Shown here: piece after piece, positions 32,378 through 40,619 of the stretch | Numbering within the stretch: the stretch's first letter is position 1 | Layout: each line of letters opens with the position of its first letter | DNA from: Tenericutes bacterium HGW-Tenericutes-2 | GTDB taxonomy: Bacteria > Bacillota_I > Bacilli_A > Acholeplasmatales > Acholeplasmataceae | Direction: 5' to 3' | DNA length: 64,000 bases | NCBI GenBank assembly: GCA_002839095.1 | Contig: PGXL01000006.1 | Location: forward strand, 62,001-126,000 | Notes under the pieces: model-generated | Told to the model about the DNA's origin: nothing | What the model saw: the letters and a program-made list of their open reading frames with translations, nothing else | Database searches by the model: none | Translations under genes and position numbers: made by a program

Positions 32378-32424
32378 TTGTATTTCATTTTCTTTATTTG
32401 TATAATGTAAGTAAGTGCTTACAT
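32378..32424 (+). promoter_or_regulatory. Promoter and TetR-type operator of the acetoacetate operon
   Basis: TTGTAT (32378-32383) and TATAAT (32401-32406) are 17 bp apart. ATGTAAG (32405-32411) and CTTACAT (32418-32424) are 7-bp inverted arms overlapping the -10 box and start site, 27 bases before the first gene. The layout fits repression by the adjacent TetR protein. Confidence 0.78.
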
Positions 32425-32450
32425 ATATTTAAATAGAGAGGAACGTATAG

Positions 32451-33110
32451 ATGAAACAAAAACTGATTTCAAAAAAAGAGTTTGTTTCAAAGATCTATGA
32501 TGGGGCAAGTCTAATGGTCGGAGGCTTTATGAATGTTGGTACACCAGGCTCTTTAATCGATGCGATTTTAGAGACTGATGTTAAAAACCTAACAATCATT
32601 TGCAATGACGCAGGACTTCCAGGAATTGGTGTGGGAAAATTAATAGAAGCAGGAAAAGTTAAAAAACTAATTGCTTCTCATATTGGACTTAATCCAATGG
32701 CTGGTGAGAAAATGACTTCAGGAGAGATGGAAGTCGAGCTCATCCCACAAGGAACTTTGGCAGAACGTATTCGAGCAGGAGGCGCAGGTTTAGGTGGGTT
32801 CTTGACCCCAACTGGTCTTGGCACAATCGTTCAAGAAGGAAAAAGAGTTATAAATGTAGATGGAAGAGATTATTTACTTGAAAAGGGACTAAAGGCAGAT
32901 TTCGCATTACTTTTAGGTCATAAGGTAGATAAAAAGGGGAATGTCGTCTATAACAAGACAACAAGAAACTTTAATCCTTTGATGGCAACAGCTTGTAACA
33001 CAGTTATAGTAGAAGCAAAGGAAGTTGTTGAAATTGGTGCAATTGATCCAGATCACGTTATCACTCAACACATCTTTATAGACTTTATTGTAGAAGGTGA
33101 CAAAAAATGA
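32451..33110 (+). CDS. atoD: Acetate/butyrate-acetoacetate CoA-transferase, alpha subunit
   Basis: A 219-residue CoA-transferase subunit A. It contains the glycine-rich CoA-binding motif '[19 protein letters not shown]' (about residues 17-35), '[14 protein letters not shown]' and '[15 protein letters not shown]'. With the beta subunit it moves CoA between acetyl-CoA and acetoacetate or butyrate. It overlaps atoA by 4 bases (ATGA). The gene heads an operon controlled by the TetR-type promoter just upstream. The exact acid specificity cannot be told from sequence. Confidence 0.93.
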   Translation: MKQKLISKKEFVSKIYDGASLMVGGFMNVGTPGSLIDAILETDVKNLTIICNDAGLPGIGVGKLIEAGKVKKLIASHIGLNPMAGEKMTSGEMEVELIPQGTLAERIRAGGAGLGGFLTPTGLGTIVQEGKRVINVDGRDYLLEKGLKADFALLLGHKVDKKGNVVYNKTTRNFNPLMATACNTVIVEAKEVVEIGAIDPDHVITQHIFIDFIVEGDKK

Positions 33111-33757
33111 ATCCAAAAGAACTAATCGCAAGAAGAGTCGCTAAGGAATTACATGATGGAGATGTTGTAAATCTAGGTATAGGTCTACCAACCATGGTAT
33201 CTAATTTTATTCCTGATGATGTATCCATCACATTTCAATCAGAAAATGGAATGCTTGGTCTAGGGCCAACACCACTTCCTGGTGAAGAGGATTATGATTT
33301 AACCAATGCTGGTGGTCAACCTGTCACCATGTCTATTGGTGGTGCATGCTTTGACAGCTCAACATCATTTGGAATTATTCGTGGTGGTCATGTGGATGCA
33401 ACAATCCTCGGATCCCTTCAAGTGGATGAAGAAGGAAATATCGCAAACTGGATTATTCCAGGAAAAATGGTTCCAGGTATGGGTGGAGCAATGGACCTAC
33501 TTGTAGGTGCTAAAAAGGTTATTGTTGCAATGCAACATGCATCCAATGGTAAACCAAAGATTTTAAAGAAGTGCACATTGCCCTTCACAGCAGTCAAGGA
33601 AGTCGATATGATTGTTACTGAATTCGGGGTTATGGAAATTACACCAAAGGGTATCGTACTTACTGAAATCGCAGAGGGTGTAACAATTGAAGAAATACAA
33701 GCAGCTACAGAAGCAACACTAATTATTAGTGAGAATTTAAAATTAATAGAAATCTAG
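33107..33757 (+). CDS. atoA: Acetate/butyrate-acetoacetate CoA-transferase, beta subunit
   Basis: A 216-residue subunit B with the catalytic glutamate in '[12 protein letters not shown]' (SENG motif, Glu at about residue 46) that forms the CoA thioester intermediate. Further family blocks are '[19 protein letters not shown]' and '[19 protein letters not shown]'. It overlaps the alpha subunit gene, giving coupled translation of the two subunits, and is followed 11 bases later by the transporter gene. Confidence 0.94.
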   Translation: MNPKELIARRVAKELHDGDVVNLGIGLPTMVSNFIPDDVSITFQSENGMLGLGPTPLPGEEDYDLTNAGGQPVTMSIGGACFDSSTSFGIIRGGHVDATILGSLQVDEEGNIANWIIPGKMVPGMGGAMDLLVGAKKVIVAMQHASNGKPKILKKCTLPFTAVKEVDMIVTEFGVMEITPKGIVLTEIAEGVTIEEIQAATEATLIISENLKLIEI

Positions 33758-33768
33758 GGAGAAGAAAG

Positions 33769-35130
33769 ATGAAAAAACTGTTTGACAAAGTAACAGCGGG
33801 TTCAGTTAAGTTAGTTGAAAAGTACTTACCAGACCCATTTATTTTCGCGATTATTTTGACATTCTTTGTCATTATCGTATCGCTTTTCGTGACCAAGACA
33901 ACACCACTCGGTATTGTTGAAGCTTGGTATGGTGGATTCTGGAGTTTACTCACATTTGCAATGCAAATGGCTCTGATCTTAGTTACTGGTACCATTTTAG
34001 CTACTGCACCAGCATTTAAGAAATTATTAGGAAAATTAGCATCTATTCCTAAGACTAAGATTCAAGCAATTCTTTGGGTTTCAGTAATCTCTTTAGTAGC
34101 ATCCTTTATTAACTGGGGATTTGGTTTAGTCATCGGTGCGATTTTCGCTAAAGAAGTTGCGAAACGCGTTAAGGATGTTGACTATCCATTATTAATCGCT
34201 ACAGCTTATAGTGGATTCTTAATTTGGCATGCTGGTCTATCAGGATCAATTCCTCTAGCACTTGCAACTGGTGGTGCTGCGTTAGCAACAGCTACTGGTG
34301 GAGCAGTAGTTGATCCTATTTCAACAAGTTTAACTATCTTCTCTACAATGAATTTAGTTATTGTTGCTGTACTTATTCTTACCTTACCAATCCTTCTATC
34401 TTTAATGCATCCAAAGGGTGATAAAGTTAAGGTTGTTGACCCAGCTTTATTAGTCGATGATGTCGTTCCAGCTATGAAGGATCGTAAAGAAATGACTCCA
34501 GCTGAAAAAATGGAAAATAGTAAAGTGATTAACTACATTTTATCTGCTATTGGATTTACTTACATTATTATCTATTTCGTTAAAGCAGGATTCAATCTAA
34601 ACTTAAATATCGTTATCTTTATATTCTTATTTACAGCTATTCTTCTACACGGTACACCAATTAATGTTGTACGTGCAGTCAATAACGCTTCTAAGAATGT
34701 TGGTGGTATCCTATTACAATTCCCATTCTATGCAGGTATCATGGGTATTATGACTGCTAAGGGTCCAACAGACATTTCATTAGCAGGCGCTATTTCTGAT
34801 ATGTTTGTTAGCATTTCAAATGGTACAACATTCCCATTATTCTCATTCTTAAGTGCAGGTATTGTTAACGTGTTCGTTCCATCAGGTGGTGGACAATGGG
34901 CTGTTCAAGGTCCAATCATGATGCCAGCTGGTTTAACTTTAGGCGTTGATGCTGCTAAAACTGCAATGGCAATCGCTTGGGGTGATGCTTGGACAAACAT
35001 GATTCAACCATTCTGGGCACTTCCAGTATTAGGTATTGCTAAGCTTGGTGCTAAAAACATTATGGGTTACTGTTTAATCGTTTTACTATACTCAGGAGTT
35101 ATCATTGGTTTAGGTTTATTATTATTCTAG
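33769..35130 (+). CDS. atoE: Short-chain fatty acid transporter, AtoE family
   Basis: A 453-residue polytopic membrane protein with about 11-13 hydrophobic spans. Family blocks include 'EKYLPDPFIFAIILTFFVII' at the N-terminus, 'SFINWGFGLVIGAIFAKEVAKR', 'YSGFLIWHAGLSGSIPLALAT', 'FVPSGGGQWAVQGPIMMPA' and 'WGDAWTNMIQPFWALP'. AtoE-type carriers take up butyrate, acetoacetate or related acids. GGGAGAAG lies before the ATG. Its place between CoA-transferase and thiolase ties uptake to activation and cleavage. Confidence 0.93.
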   Translation: MKKLFDKVTAGSVKLVEKYLPDPFIFAIILTFFVIIVSLFVTKTTPLGIVEAWYGGFWSLLTFAMQMALILVTGTILATAPAFKKLLGKLASIPKTKIQAILWVSVISLVASFINWGFGLVIGAIFAKEVAKRVKDVDYPLLIATAYSGFLIWHAGLSGSIPLALATGGAALATATGGAVVDPISTSLTIFSTMNLVIVAVLILTLPILLSLMHPKGDKVKVVDPALLVDDVVPAMKDRKEMTPAEKMENSKVINYILSAIGFTYIIIYFVKAGFNLNLNIVIFIFLFTAILLHGTPINVVRAVNNASKNVGGILLQFPFYAGIMGIMTAKGPTDISLAGAISDMFVSISNGTTFPLFSFLSAGIVNVFVPSGGGQWAVQGPIMMPAGLTLGVDAAKTAMAIAWGDAWTNMIQPFWALPVLGIAKLGAKNIMGYCLIVLLYSGVIIGLGLLLF

Positions 35131-35148
35131 TAGTTAATGGAGGTTAGT

Positions 35149-36354
35149 ATGTCAAAGGTATATATCGTCTCTGCAAAGAGAACTGCAATTGGTAGTTTCC
35201 TAGGATCACTATCTAGTCTATCACCAGCAGAATTTGGGGCAAAAGTTGTAAAAAACATCGTAGAAGAAACCAAAATAAATCCAAATCTTATTGATGAAGT
35301 TATATCAGGTAACATTTTACCAGCAGGCCAAGGTCAAGGAATTGGAAGACAGGTTGCACTGCGTGCAGGTCTACCCTATGAAATTCCTGGATACGCAGTC
35401 AATATGGTTTGTGGCTCTGGTATGAAAGCAATCATGGATGGTTATTTAAAGATTAAAGCTGGTTGGGCAAATGTCATTATCGCTGGTGGAACAGAATCAA
35501 TGAGTCAAGCTCCACATTTAATTCCTTCTAAGGGTAGAAGCGGATATAAGATGGGTAATCTTGAAGTTATTGACCATATGATCTACGATGCATTAATTGA
35601 TGCTTATGATGGAATTCACATGGGTGTTACTGCAGAAAATATTGCATCAAAGCATTCAATTTCAAGAGAAGAACAAGATGCTTTTGCATATAACTCTCAA
35701 ATAAAAGCAATCCAATCTGTAGATAATGGTAGATTTGATGATGAAATCGTTGGATTGGAAGTAAAAATAGGTAAAGAAGTTGTTCTATTCAATAAGGATG
35801 AGTATCCGAACCGTAAAACAACATTAGAAAAGCTTTCAACCTTAAAGCCAGCATTTCAAAAGGATGGTAGTGTAACAGCAGGTAACGCATCAGGTATTAA
35901 TGATGGTGCAGCCTATGTGATGCTAGCAAGCGAAGAAGCCATTAAAAAATATAATTTAACACCACTTGTTGAAATTATTTCAGTTGATCAAGCTGGAGTT
36001 GATCCGAAGGTCATGGGTTTAGGACCTGTAGGAGCTATTAAAAATGTTTTAACCCGTGCCGATTTAAAACTGAGTGATATTGATTTACTTGAGTTAAATG
36101 AAGCATTTGCTGCACAAAGCATTGGTGTTGTCAAAGAAATCAGTCAAGATTTAAATGAATCCTATGATTTGATAATGGAGAGAACAAACGTCAATGGTGG
36201 AGCAATCGCCTTAGGACATCCTGTAGGAGCTAGCGGTGCACGTATTGTTGTAACATTGATTCATGAGCTTAAAAAGAGAAATCAAGAACTTGGTCTCGCT
36301 TCCCTATGTATAGGTGGCGGTATGGGTACTGCGATTATCGTTAGAAATGTTTAA
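35149..36354 (+). CDS. atoB: Acetyl-CoA acetyltransferase (thiolase)
   Basis: A 401-residue thiolase. The acyl-accepting cysteine is in 'NMVCGSGMKA' (about residue 87), with 'GGTESMSQAPHL', the His of 'NGGAIALGHPVGASGARI' (about 350) and the second cysteine in 'SLCIGGGMG' (about 380). It cleaves acetoacetyl-CoA into two acetyl-CoA, or runs in reverse. TGGAGG stands 6 bases before the ATG at 35149; the ATG at 35137 overlaps that site and is unlikely. It is the last gene of the operon and turns acetoacetate carbon into acetyl-CoA. Confidence 0.95.
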   Translation: MSKVYIVSAKRTAIGSFLGSLSSLSPAEFGAKVVKNIVEETKINPNLIDEVISGNILPAGQGQGIGRQVALRAGLPYEIPGYAVNMVCGSGMKAIMDGYLKIKAGWANVIIAGGTESMSQAPHLIPSKGRSGYKMGNLEVIDHMIYDALIDAYDGIHMGVTAENIASKHSISREEQDAFAYNSQIKAIQSVDNGRFDDEIVGLEVKIGKEVVLFNKDEYPNRKTTLEKLSTLKPAFQKDGSVTAGNASGINDGAAYVMLASEEAIKKYNLTPLVEIISVDQAGVDPKVMGLGPVGAIKNVLTRADLKLSDIDLLELNEAFAAQSIGVVKEISQDLNESYDLIMERTNVNGGAIALGHPVGASGARIVVTLIHELKKRNQELGLASLCIGGGMGTAIIVRNV

Positions 36355-36365
36355 TTAAGTAACTA

Positions 36366-36420
36366 AAAAGGACTCAAGAGAGATGAGATTTATTACTCAT
36401 TGAACTATGGTTCTTTTTTT
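36366..36420 (+). terminator. Terminator of the acetoacetate operon
   Basis: AAAAGGAC (36366-36373) pairs with GTTCTTTT (36410-36417), enclosing a smaller ATGAG/CTCAT hairpin (36383-36400), and T residues follow. Confidence 0.65.
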
Positions 36421-36783
36421 TGATTTGACATAGAAAATCTTTATAGATGTAAATTAGTAAGATTATTATTCAATTATTAAATTAAAACAAAAGCATATTT
36501 TTAGGTTATTTATTCAAAATAGAGTTTACTCAGTTAATTGAATTATTATGATAACTTGTTGTTTCCATCTTTTTTCATATGAAAATTGAAATTTCCACAA
36601 AAAAAATATATAATCAATAGATGTAGGCTTCTTTTTCTATGATATGAAAAATCAAGCACTTAGAACATATATATATAAAGGTAGATATTTAAATCAAAAA
36701 ATAAATCATAATCGTTTTTTGGAAAGGAGCAAAAGTAAGACTGGTTTTCAAAATGAAGATAAGTTATTACTTTTAAAAAAGAA
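36421..36783. other. AT-rich intergenic region upstream of the LacI gene
   Basis: These 363 bases contain no convincing ORF. A TTGACA at 36424-36429 has no matching -10 at 17 bp. Several AT-rich tracts (TATATATA near 36670) could hold the lacI promoter, but none is convincing. The start codon of the LacI gene has only an A-rich tract before it and no clear ribosome binding site. Confidence 0.5.
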
Positions 36784-37764
36784 ATGGCTAGTATAATTGA
36801 TGTTGCAAAACAAGCTGGGGTTGGGATTGCTACTGTATCAAGAGTGATCAACAATTCTGGATATGTAAAAAAAGAAACAAGAGAAAAAATAGAAAAAGTA
36901 ATAGCTGAAGTAGGATATGTTCCAAACGAGATTGCTAGAAGCATGACATTACAAAAAAACAATATTGTAGCTTTCATACTTCCAAATAGTACACATCTAT
37001 TTTTCGGAGAACTACTCTACTTTGTTGAGGAAGAACTATTTAATCACGGATATAAAATGATGGTATGTAATTCCAGTACAAAAAAAGAAAAAGACATTGC
37101 ATATATAGATTTATTAAAGAAGAACCGTGTTGACGCCATTATATTGTTAACAAATAATGATGTTGAGCCATATCTAGACAAAAGGCTTCCAATTGTCTCA
37201 TTCGATAGAACATTTGAAGGAGTTTCTTATGTTACTAGCGATAATTACGCCGGTGGTGTTATGGCAGCACAGCATTTGTTAAATAAAGGATGCAAGAAAC
37301 TTATGTTTATAGGTGATGATGCTCAAGGTCTTCATACAAGAGTACACACAGAAGTCAGTAAAAGAAGACACGGTTTTTTTGAAGAACTCAAAAAACATCA
37401 TATTACCGATATTATCAACATTGAATATCCTTTAGGAAACTACACCTATATACCAGAGTATGTACACCAAATTATACACTCACATCCTGAAGTAGATGGA
37501 ATCTTCTGCATCAGCGATGCAGTTGCTGCTGAGGTGATTCTTAATTTAGAAAAACACGGGAAAAAAGTCCCTGAAGATGTGAAAGTTATTGGCTTTGATG
37601 GAGGAAGATCATTTATCAACTTAGGTAAACGATTAACATCAGTTGGGCAGTCACCCAAATTAATAGCCGAAGGAATCGCCCAAATAATAAAAAATTTATA
37701 TGAGCGTAAAACAGTAATGAAGATTGTAGTTCCAGTGTATTTACAAGAAGGAGAAACGACTTGA
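36784..37764 (+). CDS. LacI family transcriptional regulator
   Basis: A 326-residue LacI/GalR regulator. The N-terminal helix-turn-helix is 'IIDVAKQAGVGIATVSRVINN' (about residues 3-23), followed by the hinge and a periplasmic-binding-protein-like sugar domain ('VDAIILLTNNDV', 'SFDRTFEGVSYVTSDNYAGG', 'KVIGFDGGRSFI'). It is likely the sugar-responsive repressor of the downstream uptake operon and of the amylosucrase-like gene, because matching 14-bp palindromes occur in front of both. The start codon lacks a strong ribosome binding site, suggesting low expression. Confidence 0.93.
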   Translation: MASIIDVAKQAGVGIATVSRVINNSGYVKKETREKIEKVIAEVGYVPNEIARSMTLQKNNIVAFILPNSTHLFFGELLYFVEEELFNHGYKMMVCNSSTKKEKDIAYIDLLKKNRVDAIILLTNNDVEPYLDKRLPIVSFDRTFEGVSYVTSDNYAGGVMAAQHLLNKGCKKLMFIGDDAQGLHTRVHTEVSKRRHGFFEELKKHHITDIINIEYPLGNYTYIPEYVHQIIHSHPEVDGIFCISDAVAAEVILNLEKHGKKVPEDVKVIGFDGGRSFINLGKRLTSVGQSPKLIAEGIAQIIKNLYERKTVMKIVVPVYLQEGETT

Positions 37765-37792
37765 ACGTTTTTTCTTTTTTTTAGGAAACTAA

Positions 37793-37916
37793 TTGACAGC
37801 GCTTTCAAAACGTGATAAAATACAAATAAGCAATAGTGGAAAGGTTTCCATTCGACAAAAAGAGCAAGAATTGACAAAAATTCTAATTTTTTTTCAAAAA
37901 TGTAAAAACCTTTCCA
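37793..37916 (+). promoter_or_regulatory. Control region of the sugar operon: promoter, cre-like site, two LacI operators
   Basis: TTGACA (37793-37798) and TAAAAT (37816-37821) are 17 bp apart. TGACAGCGCTTTCA (37794-37807) overlaps the -35 box and fits a CcpA cre or LacI-type site with one mismatch. TGGAAAGGTTTCCA (37837-37850) is a perfect palindrome just after the start, and a near copy, TAAAAACCTTTCCA, lies inverted at 37903-37916. The first gene starts at 37936. Confidence 0.8.
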
Positions 37917-37935
37917 CAAATTAACGAGGTGTCTA

Positions 37936-39066
37936 ATGGAAAGCACAATGCAAAATAATAAAAGGGCGATTTTATTTGTAAGGAAGGCAGTTTTATTTCT
38001 AATAACATTGATTGTTATTCTTGTTATTCCACTTTACACATTGATCAGAATGATTGGGAAATTAATAAAACCCAATTTTTTGTCAGTTAGCAAGTATGAG
38101 TCAAAAAATTTTATTTTTGACTATGTTGTTTATAACTGGTTAGGAGATAAAGAAAAAGCTCAAAACAATCGAGTCTTTGTGTTCTTTCTTTTTCCAACAT
38201 TATTTGCATTTATTTTATTTGTAGTTGTCCCCTTTTTCCATGGCATATATTTATCAATGACAGACTGGGATGGATTAAATACAGGTAGAGAAAGTTTTAT
38301 TGGATTTGCAAATTATCAAAGTATTTTCAGTGACGTCAGATTTCTATTTTCTTTTTATAGAACGATTCTCTACTCTGTATTAAATATAGTAGTTATCAAT
38401 GCAGTAGCATTTTCATTAGCTTTACTAGTCACTAAAAACCTCAAGTTAAAAAATGTTTATCGAGCTGGATTCTTTATGCCAAACTTGATTGGTGGTCTTG
38501 TATTAGGTTATATATGGCAATTCATATTCAATAGAGCAATAGTTACTTTAGGTGGCGCATTTGCTACATCATTACTCACAAACGGTAATACAGCACTATT
38601 TGCTTTAATTGTTGTAGTTACATGGCAGTATGCAGGATACATTATGATGATCTATATCGCTGCTATTCAAAACATACCGCAAGATTTAGTAGAAGCAAGT
38701 ACAATCGATGGTGCAAACGCATTTCAACGGTTAAAGACAATTACGCTTCCATTAGTTGCACAAGCTTTTACAGTTGCTATGTTCTTAACACTGGTTACAT
38801 CATTTAAGCAGTTTGATACAGTTGTATCACTAACTCAAGGTGGACCAGCAACACTGATGCCTCAATGGTTTGCAAACATTCTAGGTATTGATAGTAATGT
38901 CGCTGTCCAATCAACATCTCTAGTTGCTATGAATATCTATAATACAGCATTTGCTAATTATCGACTTGGAATAGGTCAATCTAAAGCAATCGTATTCTTT
39001 ATATTCCTTCTCATTATATCCTTGCTTCAAGTCTACTTTAATAAGAGAAAGGAGATAGAATTATGA
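37936..39066 (+). CDS. ABC sugar transporter permease, MalF type
   Basis: A 376-residue permease with about seven transmembrane helices, one of them an extra N-terminal span ('AVLFLITLIVILVIPLYTLI'). The cytoplasmic EAA loop that docks the ATPase is 'VEASTIDGANAFQRLKTITLPL' (about residues 254-275). It forms a heterodimer with the next protein and imports an oligosaccharide presented by the lipoprotein encoded at 42900. AACGAGGTG precedes the ATG. It is the first gene after the LacI-controlled promoter. The insertion between spans 1 and 2 is longer than in minimal permeases. Confidence 0.93.
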   Translation: MESTMQNNKRAILFVRKAVLFLITLIVILVIPLYTLIRMIGKLIKPNFLSVSKYESKNFIFDYVVYNWLGDKEKAQNNRVFVFFLFPTLFAFILFVVVPFFHGIYLSMTDWDGLNTGRESFIGFANYQSIFSDVRFLFSFYRTILYSVLNIVVINAVAFSLALLVTKNLKLKNVYRAGFFMPNLIGGLVLGYIWQFIFNRAIVTLGGAFATSLLTNGNTALFALIVVVTWQYAGYIMMIYIAAIQNIPQDLVEASTIDGANAFQRLKTITLPLVAQAFTVAMFLTLVTSFKQFDTVVSLTQGGPATLMPQWFANILGIDSNVAVQSTSLVAMNIYNTAFANYRLGIGQSKAIVFFIFLLIISLLQVYFNKRKEIEL

Positions 39067-39959
39067 TAACCAAAAACAAAGTTTATTCTAAACAACATCA
39101 TTTCTTATCTAAAAAAATCCTTTCGATTGTTACTGAAGTATTCGCATTCCTACTCCTCTTATTATTTTTCTTTCCTTTTTTCCTCGTTATTGTCAATGCA
39201 GCTAAGCCTTTAACTGAGATTATATTAAGACCAATGTCTCTTCCAAATAACTGGCTAAATATTTTTGATAACGTGGTTGAAATATTAGGTAGAAATAATG
39301 TTGACTACTTTAGATCGTTTTTCAATTCAATCATTATTACATCTACAAGTTTAATTGCTATTGGTGTCTTTTCAGCAATGGCAGCATGGGTACTAGTACG
39401 TACAAAAACGAGATACTCTTTCTGGATTTTTATGTTCTTCTTAGCAGGGATGGTTATTCCTTTTCAAGTGGTCATGCTACCACTAACAAGATTATTACAA
39501 AATTTAAAAAACATGACAGGTATTCCATTTAAAGACACATATCATGGTGTGATTATGGCGTATATAGGTTTTGGTGCACCATTATCAATATTTTTGTTTC
39601 ATGGGTTTATCAAATCAATTCCAATTGATATCGAAGAAGCAGCAATCATTGATGGATGCACGAAAGCACAAGTTTTCTTTAAAGTTGTTTTCCCTATTTT
39701 AAAACCTATATTTGTAACATTATTGGTTTTGAATGGTATGTGGATTTGGAATGACTACTTATTGCCTGTCTTAGTTATTGGATTAGGCGGAAGTACAAAG
39801 ACATTACCTCTATCTGTTGCTAATTTAGCAGGTTATTATGATAAAGAATGGGGTTTAATTTTAACATCAGTACTGATGGCAGCTTTACCAATATTAATCT
39901 TATTCTTCTTTGCTCAAAAGCATATTATTAAAGGAATGACATCAGGAGCAATCAAGTAA
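39063..39959 (+). CDS. ABC sugar transporter permease, MalG type
   Basis: A 298-residue permease with six transmembrane helices and the EAA loop 'IEEAAIIDGCTKAQVFFKVVFPI' (about residues 194-216). 'FFNSIIITSTSLIAIGVFSAMAAWVLVR' is a typical MalG segment. It overlaps the MalF-type gene by 4 bases (ATGA), so the pair is made in equal amounts. No ATPase gene lies in this locus, so the transporter must borrow an MsmK-like multitask ATPase from elsewhere. Confidence 0.94.
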   Translation: MITKNKVYSKQHHFLSKKILSIVTEVFAFLLLLLFFFPFFLVIVNAAKPLTEIILRPMSLPNNWLNIFDNVVEILGRNNVDYFRSFFNSIIITSTSLIAIGVFSAMAAWVLVRTKTRYSFWIFMFFLAGMVIPFQVVMLPLTRLLQNLKNMTGIPFKDTYHGVIMAYIGFGAPLSIFLFHGFIKSIPIDIEEAAIIDGCTKAQVFFKVVFPILKPIFVTLLVLNGMWIWNDYLLPVLVIGLGGSTKTLPLSVANLAGYYDKEWGLILTSVLMAALPILILFFFAQKHIIKGMTSGAIK

Positions 39960-40618
39960 TGAGTCGTATTCAATTGGTAATATTCGATTTAGATGGTGTG
40001 ATTACATCAACAACCAATGAACACTTTAAAGCATGGTCATTATTATTTATCAAGCATTTCGGCATTCACTTAAGTTCAGAACTAGAATCATACACTAAAG
40101 GTGTTTCTAGACTTGATTCCCTACATGTATTACTTGAAAAATCAGGAATCAAACTTACAGATCAAACAATGATTGAAAAGCTAGCAAACGAAAAGAATCT
40201 GATATACCAGGAACTTATTTCAGAATTTGATGAAACAAATAGATTTGCTGGTGTAATGGAGTTATTAGATTACCTAAAAAGTAAATCAGTAAAAATAGCT
40301 TTAGGAAGTGCTTCAAAAAATAGTTCATTTTTACTCAAACGAATTAATCTTGCAAATAAATTTGATTATATAGTCGATCCATCCGGTTTAAAAAGCAAAC
40401 CTGATCCTGCAATATTTTTAGATGCAATGCATCAACTAAAATTGAATCCTGACCAATGCATTGGATTTGAAGATGCAATTGCAGGAGTAGAAGCAATCAA
40501 AAGTGCAGGGATTTTAGCAATCGGAATTGGTAACGAAAAGTTAGCAAATGCCGATTATCACTTCAGATCGCTCAAAGATATTGACTATGAATTATTAGAA
40601 AAACTGATCGAGGGATAG
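39959..40618 (+). CDS. pgmB: Beta-phosphoglucomutase
   Basis: A 219-residue HAD enzyme. Motif I is 'VIFDLDGVITSTTNEHFKAW' (nucleophile Asp at about residue 9, general acid at 11), motif II is 'ALGSASKNS', and motifs III and IV include 'KSKPDPAIF' and 'GFEDAIAGVEAIK'. The sequence after the nucleophile, with His of 'NEHFKAW', is typical of beta-phosphoglucomutase. It turns beta-glucose 1-phosphate into glucose 6-phosphate. The next gene, a GH65 phosphorylase, makes exactly that substrate. Its start overlaps the MalG stop. Confidence 0.94.
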   Translation: MSRIQLVIFDLDGVITSTTNEHFKAWSLLFIKHFGIHLSSELESYTKGVSRLDSLHVLLEKSGIKLTDQTMIEKLANEKNLIYQELISEFDETNRFAGVMELLDYLKSKSVKIALGSASKNSSFLLKRINLANKFDYIVDPSGLKSKPDPAIFLDAMHQLKLNPDQCIGFEDAIAGVEAIKSAGILAIGIGNEKLANADYHFRSLKDIDYELLEKLIEG

Positions 40619-40619
40619 T

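Noticed and set aside
37871-37903. Second promoter (TTGACA at 37871) before the sugar operon
   Set aside because: No acceptable -10 box lies 16-18 bp downstream; the upstream TTGACA/TAAAAT pair is better.
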